Source: Flavobacteriales bacterium (lineage in GTDB: Bacteria; Bacteroidota; Bacteroidia; Flavobacteriales_D; Sanyastnellaceae). From it: 6,118 bases of DNA. Below, piece after piece: positions 1 to 5,560 of this stretch. The stretch covers positions 1 to 6,118 of the forward strand of contig CANHYZ010000136.1 of assembly GCA_947464885.1 (NCBI GenBank). Direction: 5' to 3'. Position 1 is the stretch's first letter. Each line of letters opens with the position of its first letter. Both the position numbers and the translations under genes were made by a program. Below the pieces are notes generated by a model. It was not told where the DNA came from, searched no databases, and saw nothing but the letters and a program-made list of their open reading frames with translations.

Positions 1-1
1 C

Positions 2-1144
2 GGTTGTCCTTCTGACCTCGTGTTGGATTGCACAGCGGCATGGCCTGATACGGCTGCCGTAACAGCATCTGACAACTGTGACAATAACGTAACGGTTGAA
101 TTCACCGAGACTATCGATGGTACTGTTACCAATGGTTCTAATCTCTACACTCCTGTGCGTCCTGCTGCTAACTCATGCAACTACCCATACGATTGGGCAA
201 TGGCTTTGTTCAGCATGCCAAGCCAGTACCGTTGGTACCAGTTGGATCCAAACACACCTGCAACCATGGTTGACAACGGTGATGGTTCATTGACTATCTC
301 AGGTCGCCTCTTCAACGTACTTCGTTCTGACGGTGGTTTTGACTTTAATGTAACCTACGTTAATGGATTGAATTGGACCGATTGGAGCGCACTTATTATC
401 CCGAACGGCTTCAAGGCTGATTGCGGTGGCGAAGCAGTGAATCACCCATCATGGATGTACTACATCCTTCAGTCGAGCTCAGCTGCTGAGTTGACCGGTT
501 GGGGACGTTTTGCAGGTTCTTCTATCCACTTGACACACGCACCTTCGAACGAATACTTCGGTTTCCAGGTGGGTGACGGAGCGAACAACTACAACGGTGA
601 CAACGGTGCCGGTGGTTGGTTCTTGTATGGTGGTGACGGTGATATGTTCCTTGAGAACGGTGAGACTATCCTCAGCGGTAACTTCGCTCAACAGGGCATC
701 GGTGACTTCGCCTTCCGTGTTGAAGATTGCCCAGGTTACAGCATCATGCGCACTTGGACTGCGGTTGACTGTGAAGGCAACATGAGCACTTGCTCACAGA
801 CCATCACTTTCGCTAGCTTGGATAACAACGTAGCCGGTATGGATATGACAACCGACAACAACGATGGTGACCGCTCTGCGGAAATCGCGATCGTAGGTAT
901 TATGCCAAACCCTGCTACTGATCGTTCACAGATCAGCTTCATGAGCACTGTAGACGGTAAGTTGTCATTGCAAGTGTTGGATATGACCGGTCGTGTGGTT
1001 GGTGACTTGTTCAACAATCAGGCTGAAGCCGGACAGGTTTACACTGCTGAGTTTGATGCTAACGTAATGTCTTCGGGCATCTACATGGTTCGCTTGAGCT
1101 CTGGTGCGGCCTTCCAAATGGAGCGCCTGTTGATTCAGAAATAA
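2..1144 (+). CDS. Secreted modular surface protein with T9SS type A sorting domain (5' partial)
   Basis: The reading frame is open from base 2 to TAA at 1142-1144, giving 380 visible residues; the true start lies upstream. GTG at 20 is an internal Val codon in a continuous repeat, not a convincing start. Residues 1-40 (GCPSDLVLDC, then SDNCDNNVTVEFTETIDG) and 243-270 (CPGYSIMRTWTAVDCEGN, then TCSQTITF) are the two halves of a HYR-type repeat common in large Bacteroidota surface proteins. Between them lie about 200 residues rich in Trp, Tyr, Gly and Asn, with no catalytic motif I recognise. An acidic linker (about 272-294) leads to the type A sorting domain (about 298-380): MPNPATD, then a beta-rich segment with VLDMTGRVV, and SSGIYMVRL near the end. 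By family knowledge this tail directs export across the outer membrane by T9SS and is then cleaved, usually with attachment to surface A-LPS. The substrate or ligand is unknown. Codons favour AAC, GGT and TTC, suggesting good expression. Confidence 0.9.
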   Translation, partial: GCPSDLVLDCTAAWPDTAAVTASDNCDNNVTVEFTETIDGTVTNGSNLYTPVRPAANSCNYPYDWAMALFSMPSQYRWYQLDPNTPATMVDNGDGSLTISGRLFNVLRSDGGFDFNVTYVNGLNWTDWSALIIPNGFKADCGGEAVNHPSWMYYILQSSSAAELTGWGRFAGSSIHLTHAPSNEYFGFQVGDGANNYNGDNGAGGWFLYGGDGDMFLENGETILSGNFAQQGIGDFAFRVEDCPGYSIMRTWTAVDCEGNMSTCSQTITFASLDNNVAGMDMTTDNNDGDRSAEIAIVGIMPNPATDRSQISFMSTVDGKLSLQVLDMTGRVVGDLFNNQAEAGQVYTAEFDANVMSSGIYMVRLSSGAAFQMERLLIQK

Positions 1145-1174
1145 TCCATTGCGCTAACGCGCTTCATCTTATTC

Positions 1175-1209
1175 AAACGCCCTCCGCTTTGCGGGGGGCG
1201 TTTTGTTTT
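1175..1209 (+). terminator. Intrinsic terminator after the type A protein gene
   Basis: A 13-base arm at 1175-1187 (AAACGCCCTCCGC) pairs with 1191-1203 (GCGGGGGGCGTTT) around a TTT loop, with a single T-G wobble. A T-rich tract runs to 1209. It starts 30 bases after the stop codon. This is a GC-rich stem plus U-tract of the classic rho-independent form and should separate this gene from the downstream unit. Confidence 0.92.
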
Positions 1210-1267
1210 ATGTGTTTGAGGGGAATTCTTAACATTGGGTTTTCAACGTGATATTAACAAAATATTC

Positions 1268-1297
1268 TTTGTTTTTCGAAAGATTCGTACATCTTTG
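1268..1297 (+). promoter_or_regulatory. Candidate Bacteroidota-type promoter
   Basis: TTTG at 1268-1271 could be the -33 element. CATCTTTG at 1290-1297 matches the Bacteroidota -7 consensus TAnnTTTG except for its first base. The gap between them is 18 bases, close to the usual spacing. The stretch around it (about 1228-1297) is locally AT-rich, and it follows a terminator. Transcription would start near 1303-1305, leaving only about a dozen bases before the small ORF at 1317. It is inferred from motif match alone. Confidence 0.5.
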
Positions 1298-1316
1298 TAA
1301 GGCTTAACCGCCCTCT

Positions 1317-1457
1317 ATGAAAATGCATTTTACTGTCGTTTCCCGACATGGGCATTTGCCATGTGTCGGAGTCTTGCTTTTCGTCTGCCTTAACGCGCTG
1401 CAACTAGCCGTTGGCCTTTTCCGTTTTCCATTAAAACCGATGATAATCACGGCATGA
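1317..1457 (+). CDS. 46-residue putative leader or small membrane peptide, coupled to the next gene
   Basis: ATG at 1317 opens a 46-codon frame ending in TGA at 1455-1457. That TGA overlaps the ATG of the large gene (1454-1456) in an ATGA arrangement, the classic geometry for translational coupling by stop-restart. The peptide starts MKMHFTVVSRHGHLP, has a hydrophobic stretch at about residues 17-35 (GVLLFVCLNALQLAVGLF) and ends FRFPLKPMIITA, so it could be a single-span membrane peptide or signal-like. No homologue is recognised. No Shine-Dalgarno is visible before it or before the large gene, which makes coupling more attractive, although many Bacteroidota genes lack one. The first in-frame stop after 1317 is the one in the overlap. 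The alternative is a non-coding leader with a chance ORF; an ORF of this length can occur by chance. Confidence 0.4.
   Translation: MKMHFTVVSRHGHLPCVGVLLFVCLNALQLAVGLFRFPLKPMIITA
1343..1369 (+). promoter_or_regulatory. Hairpin in the leader of the type B surface protein gene
   Basis: CCGACATGG (1343-1351) pairs with CCATGTGTCGG (1359-1369), giving nine base pairs with a two-base bulge and a seven-base loop. A slightly different register pairs CATGGGC with GCCATG. It sits inside the small ORF, about 85 bases before the large gene's start. There is no U-tract, so it is not an intrinsic terminator. It could affect translation or RNA stability. A regulatory role is inference. Confidence 0.35.
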
Positions 1458-4400
1458 AGAGCAGGTTGTGTCTTTTTGCGGTGTTGTTGCTCATCCTGTT
1501 CATGGGGCAAAACCTGTACGCGCAGCTGCGTTGTTTGAACTGTTCCGGCCGCGATACAACGCGCTACACGAATGGCATGGAGAACGATAGTCTCTACTTC
1601 ATTTGTCAGGGTGAAACAGCATCACTCAGCGTCAGTTCACCCGATAATCAACCGCTCGATTTCCAATGGTATCGCTTTATCAATGCCTCCAACAGTTGGC
1701 AAACGACCGTATACGCGCCAGGGGTTTTATCGAGTGCGTACAACGCGACGCTAGGAGGATTTCGCGTCGTGGGTACTGATGAATTGGGTGCAATTCGCGT
1801 GGAGGAAATCTGCTGGGTTTCCCGCATCAATCAAGCGCCGATTGTCAATGCCAACACCCTACAACCGGGATGTACGAATGTGACGCTCTCTGCCGTTTAC
1901 TTTCCTCCCAATATTACCGGCTATTACAACCCTCCGCCGTCGAATCCGAATTTGCCCTACATCCTTGATGCAAGCAGCGAGATTTCCATTTGCTTGGATA
2001 TAACGCATCCCATTTTGACGGACTTGTCCCTAGAGTTGGTCGCGCCGGAGGCGTGTGGTGGTGTTTCCATTCTCTTGACACCTTCGCAAGTGGGAGAAGA
2101 TCAGGATACGGTGTGCTACAACAGCGACGCCATCGACCTTTGTTTTACAACCGAGTCGATAACCTCTTTCGATTTGTGCGCCTTGCCGTCATTCCAGGTT
2201 ACGGGGCAATTTGGTGCCTATGGTAATCCTGCAATGGCGATTGACTGGTCTGCATTGTATGGTTGTCAGGCCAATCAGCCCGGATGGCAATTGGTCGTTG
2301 GCGATTGTGTAGGCGGAGCTCAAGGATTTGTTGATGCAGCAACCATGCACGTTGGCGGCATAGGTGCTGATTTATTGCCGGTAATCATTGATCTGGAATT
2401 GCCCTCAGATGATCCTTATCCCATTACCGATGATAATTGTAGTACAGGTTTGTTGACCAACCTACCACTGGAGTTGCAACCGCTCGGGCCGCAAGGGATT
2501 AATAATACCTTTCAGATCAATTGGGTTGCGGATCCTCCGTTTCCGGGGGTCAATGGGTCCAACTTACAAACGATTTACCTGACGCCGGGGCCGGCAACGG
2601 ATACGCAGTTTAGTATCCAGTTATTGGGGCCAAACCTGAGTGGCGCTTGTGGTGCATACACGCAGGACACTGAGTTTTTCGATTATATCCAACCGGATTC
2701 AACCATCATTAGCTACGAAGATTCCGTTTTGTGCATTACCGATGCGCCCCTGCTGTTGACGTCGAGCATTAGCGAAGGACTGTGGCAAGGCCCTGTAACG
2801 CTTATAGATGGCGCTGTGATGCTTGATCCCGCGCTGCTTGGTGTTGGGGAGTGGGTAGTGACCTATCGTCCGAATTCCACCTGCATCGACTCCTCAGCTG
2901 TTACCATTTTAGTGGATCAGGCGCCTTTGATTTCAATCACTTCGCCAGCGATTTTTTGCGAAACGGATGATCAGGTACAGTTACAGGCTCAACCCTTGGG
3001 AGGATTCTGGCAGGGTGATGCGATGGTAGATAGTCTGATGGGAATATTCGATCCGGCTCTGGTTGGCGGCGCTTCACAGGCATTGACCTATACGACTGTC
3101 GGCAATTGTCCGGCAACCGATACGCTGGTTGTAAGTGTTGAGCCTGTCAATGCTGCATCGATTATTGAGCCCGACACTACACTGTGTTTGTCGCATGCCC
3201 CGATCAACTTTGATGCGAACCTGACCCCGGGCTTCTGGTCAGGGCCGGGTATCAGCGGCGCTGCTCAGGGATTGTTTGAACCACAGCTGGCGGGCTTGGG
3301 CACCCATACTATCACCTACAATTACACGGGTGTGTGTGAATCCTCCGATACACGTCAGGTGATCGTGGAAGATCCTTCGATTTCATTTTCGCCAACCGAT
3401 GAGGTTTGTGTCGACAGTGACCCGGTGGACTTGGAAGTTTTTGCCACTTCGGGAACGTGGTCAGGAAACGGGTTAATCGATACGCTGATTGGCATGGTTG
3501 ATCCATCCTTGCTTCAACCCGGAGTGCATTATTTCACTTTTACGCTTTGGAATAGCTGCGCTGCTCAGGATAGCGTAGGACTTACCATACAGGATTTTCC
3601 GGCGATTGTCATTGATCTGCCCGAGGGCTTATGTGTGACTCAGAACGAATTTACCCTGTTGACTAACCTACCGGGTGGCGATTATTCGGGTGCCGGCGTG
3701 CAGCAAGCCGGTGGAACCTGGCAATTCGACCCGGCGCAGGCCGGCAGCGGCACGGCGGTTATACAGTACGATTACGCCGGTGTTTGCACGGTCACTGTTT
3801 ATGATTCGCTTGAGGTCTATCCTTTACCGGAATTGACTGTTTACGGCGACACCAGTATTTGTCCGGATGGTCAGGCGCAACTCCAAGTCAGTGGTGCTTT
3901 TCAATATGGCTGGGCTCCTGCTTCTACACTGACCACGCCCACTGAGGCGAGCACACAGGCTACTCCTGATGAGACTACAACCTTCACTGTTTCCGGAGAA
4001 TCAGCGCAAGGTTGTTTCTCTACGGCTGAAGTCACAGTGACGGTTTATAATCAACCCGCACCCATCACCACTAGCCCGGTAGAATTATGTCCGGGAGAAA
4101 CGGGTGTCCTCGAGGTGCAGGGCCTATCAAGTGCCGTATGGGAGGGTTTTGGTGTCGAGAATCCGGTATCGCTTTCGACCTTGGTAACACCGGATAGCAG
4201 CGCGGTTTATTCGGTTCAAGGACTGGATGTAAATGGCTGCTTGGGTGAGTCGGAGGTTGAGGTGATTGTTTACGAGCCGATGGCCGCTTTTGAGGCTTCC
4301 GATACCACCGGTATTCCCCCGCTTGAGGTTGTGTTCACGAATGTTTCGGAAGGTGATTACTTCGTTTGGATCATGGGCAATGGAGATACGATTGTCACGA

Positions 4401-4792
4401 CCTCGCCAGCAGAAGCGGTGTCATCGATCTATCTGGGTGAATACACATACGATATAACGCTGATTGCTTATTTAAATGGATGTTCGTCCTCCTACACGGA
4501 TCAAGTCATGACCTATTATGACTCCGAGTTTCTAAAAATTCCAAACATTGTCACGATGGGCGGCAACGGGAAGAATGATACCTTTAGAATGCTCACGCAG
4601 AATATGGCGGAGATGGAGGTCATCATCTTTGATCGCTGGGGCAAGCAAGTTGGTGAGTTGAAGCGACCTGAGGCTCAGTGGAATCCGAAGGAAGTGGGCG
4701 CAGGAACCTATTACTATTCCCTGCATGCGCTCGGATTAGATGACGAGGAGTATAACTTTGAAGGGTCGTTCACCGTATTGGAGGACGAGTAA
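1454..4792 (+). CDS. Exported multi-domain surface protein with T9SS type B (gliding-motility type) sorting domain
   Basis: Complete, 1112 residues. ATG 1454 is the only usable start: the upstream frame is closed by TAA at 1391 with no ATG, GTG or TTG between. Residues 1-23 are a Sec signal peptide (MKSRLCLFAVLLL, likely cleavage after LYA). About 27-125 is an Ig-like domain (CQGETASLSV, QWYRF, C120). About 128-302 resembles the P-domain jelly roll of proprotein convertases (ISICLDITHPILTDLSLELV, then PGWQLVVGDC). About 303-412 is unassigned. Residues 415-941 are seven ~75-residue beta modules, 943-1020 is PKD-like (PPLEVVFTN), and 1027-1112 is the type B sorting domain (NGKNDTF, IFDRWGKQV, GAGTYYYSL). 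There is no enzymatic motif; an adhesin, matrix or structural role is likely but inferred. By family knowledge the tail sends it through T9SS to the surface or medium. Cysteines are paired, fitting an extracellular protein. It overlaps the small ORF by ATGA and lies six bases before the rhomboid gene. Confidence 0.93.
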   Translation: MKSRLCLFAVLLLILFMGQNLYAQLRCLNCSGRDTTRYTNGMENDSLYFICQGETASLSVSSPDNQPLDFQWYRFINASNSWQTTVYAPGVLSSAYNATLGGFRVVGTDELGAIRVEEICWVSRINQAPIVNANTLQPGCTNVTLSAVYFPPNITGYYNPPPSNPNLPYILDASSEISICLDITHPILTDLSLELVAPEACGGVSILLTPSQVGEDQDTVCYNSDAIDLCFTTESITSFDLCALPSFQVTGQFGAYGNPAMAIDWSALYGCQANQPGWQLVVGDCVGGAQGFVDAATMHVGGIGADLLPVIIDLELPSDDPYPITDDNCSTGLLTNLPLELQPLGPQGINNTFQINWVADPPFPGVNGSNLQTIYLTPGPATDTQFSIQLLGPNLSGACGAYTQDTEFFDYIQPDSTIISYEDSVLCITDAPLLLTSSISEGLWQGPVTLIDGAVMLDPALLGVGEWVVTYRPNSTCIDSSAVTILVDQAPLISITSPAIFCETDDQVQLQAQPLGGFWQGDAMVDSLMGIFDPALVGGASQALTYTTVGNCPATDTLVVSVEPVNAASIIEPDTTLCLSHAPINFDANLTPGFWSGPGISGAAQGLFEPQLAGLGTHTITYNYTGVCESSDTRQVIVEDPSISFSPTDEVCVDSDPVDLEVFATSGTWSGNGLIDTLIGMVDPSLLQPGVHYFTFTLWNSCAAQDSVGLTIQDFPAIVIDLPEGLCVTQNEFTLLTNLPGGDYSGAGVQQAGGTWQFDPAQAGSGTAVIQYDYAGVCTVTVYDSLEVYPLPELTVYGDTSICPDGQAQLQVSGAFQYGWAPASTLTTPTEASTQATPDETTTFTVSGESAQGCFSTAEVTVTVYNQPAPITTSPVELCPGETGVLEVQGLSSAVWEGFGVENPVSLSTLVTPDSSAVYSVQGLDVNGCLGESEVEVIVYEPMAAFEASDTTGIPPLEVVFTNVSEGDYFVWIMGNGDTIVTTSPAEAVSSIYLGEYTYDITLIAYLNGCSSSYTDQVMTYYDSEFLKIPNIVTMGGNGKNDTFRMLTQNMAEMEVIIFDRWGKQVGELKRPEAQWNPKEVGAGTYYYSLHALGLDDEEYNFEGSFTVLEDE
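2696..4276 (+). repeat. Seven tandem ~75-residue beta modules (protein-level repeat)
   Basis: Residues about 415-941 of the large protein form seven modules. First cysteines fall at 427, 502, 578, 652, 727, 803 and 879, a period of 74-76. Each is followed exactly 17 residues later by Trp (444, 519, 595, 669, 820, 896) or Tyr (744). A second cysteine follows 50 or 51 residues after the first (477, 552, 628, 702, 778, 854, 929). Modules 1-5 share a W/Y-x-G, then a (F/L/V)(D/E)P turn and a closing (T/Q)Y or similar strand. Modules 6 and 7 keep the Cys-Trp-Cys frame but have a diverged middle with TPDxT/S. The DNA is well diverged, so this is old duplication. A disulfide per module is inferred. 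Confidence 0.85.
4780..4784 (+). promoter_or_regulatory. Possible ribosome binding site for the rhomboid gene
   Basis: GGAGG lies inside the last codons of the surface protein gene, 14 bases before the TTG at 4799. The spacing is longer than usual, so its use is uncertain, but it is a far better fit to TTG 4799 than to the alternative GTG codons at 4826 or 4832. Confidence 0.3.
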
Positions 4793-4798
4793 AGCCCT

Positions 4799-5560
4799 TT
4801 GTCTACACAGCCAACTATACCTACCGTGAATGTGCAACGCGATCGTAAGCACATTTTTGACGCATTGCTGTTTTCCGTTTTTTTTCTGACGCTCTGCTGG
4901 TCCGTGTTTGTGATGGATGAATACCTGGGGTATCACCTCAAGCAGTATGGTCTTGAACCGCGCGTGCCGGAGGGTTTACGCGGTGTGTTTACCATTCATT
5001 TCCTGCATGGTGATTTGGAACACATCGCACAGAATTCGCTCGCGTTTTTGGTGCTGAATACCTTTTTGTTTTATTTCTATCGTGCCGTTTCACTGCCCGT
5101 ATTTGCCGCTATCGCTTTGTTGAGTCCTGTCTTGCTTTGGTTTACAGGAAGGCCCGGCAACCACATCGGAGCATCGGTATTGATTTATGGCGAGTTCGCT
5201 TTCTTGTTTGTGAGTGGTTTGATTCGCCGGAATCCGTTGCTGTTGCGTGTTGCGCTTGTCGTGATTCTCTATTACGGATCATTGGTTTGGTATGTGTTTC
5301 CGGTCGACAAAAAGGTGTCGTGGGAAGGGCATGCCTGCGGTTTTTTCATTGGCTTGATGGCGGCCTTTTTCTGGCGCAAGCAAGGACCGCAGCGTAAGAT
5401 TTACCAATATGAATTAGAGCCGGAATTACCGGATGATGAAAACGCTTATTGGAATCTGCCCAAGACGACAACCGAGCCTTTGAAGGAAACAACAGTAACC
5501 GTCAAGTATCACTTTAGACCCGAACAGGATTCCGGGGATCGCGAAAAAACTAGTTCGTAA
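4799..5560 (+). CDS. Rhomboid-family intramembrane serine protease with altered GxSG motif
   Basis: 253 residues from TTG 4799, six bases after the preceding stop and in the same frame. GTG at 4826 or 4832 would also keep every helix; the first ATG (residue 39) would remove helix 1. Six membrane segments fit at about 21-39, 72-95, 98-116, 123-140, 145-167 and 177-193, the GlpG-type core. H70, H75 and N79 (HGDLEHIAQN) match the helix-2 oxyanion-hole motif, with the same spacing as H145, H150 and N154 of E. coli GlpG. S126 in HIGAS is the nucleophile and H178 in SWEGHACGFFIG the helix-6 partner. The residue after the serine is Val127, where active rhomboids usually have Gly. A 60-residue hydrophilic tail (194-253) follows, probably cytoplasmic. 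By family knowledge it cleaves transmembrane segments in the inner membrane. It is probably cotranscribed with the surface protein; a substrate is unknown. It could be a weak or inactive member. Confidence 0.85.
   Translation: MSTQPTIPTVNVQRDRKHIFDALLFSVFFLTLCWSVFVMDEYLGYHLKQYGLEPRVPEGLRGVFTIHFLHGDLEHIAQNSLAFLVLNTFLFYFYRAVSLPVFAAIALLSPVLLWFTGRPGNHIGASVLIYGEFAFLFVSGLIRRNPLLLRVALVVILYYGSLVWYVFPVDKKVSWEGHACGFFIGLMAAFFWRKQGPQRKIYQYELEPELPDDENAYWNLPKTTTEPLKETTVTVKYHFRPEQDSGDREKTSS

Noticed and set aside
20..22. GTG at base 20 as the true start of the first gene
   Set aside because: The frame is open further upstream to base 2 and encodes GCPSDL, which continues naturally into the conserved repeat; there is no signal peptide after the GTG, as an exported protein would need.
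736..1017. Minus-strand open frame of 93 codons opposite the type A protein
   Set aside because: It lies wholly over the conserved repeat and sorting domain of the plus-strand gene and shows no domain or signal.
1211..1218. TGTGTTTG as a second -7 promoter element with TTTG at 1188-1191
   Set aside because: The upstream element sits in the terminator loop, and the start site would leave a leader of over 200 bases. The copy at 1290-1297 is better placed.
1155..1399. Nine-base direct repeat TAACGCGCT at 1155-1163 and 1391-1399
   Set aside because: Only two short copies far apart, with no symmetry or association with other signals; chance is the best explanation.
1304..1510. Minus-strand open frame of 68 codons over the leader region
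   Set aside because: It covers the promoter-proximal leader and the signal peptide of the large gene, and its translation is basic and low in pattern. The plus-strand small ORF explains the region better.
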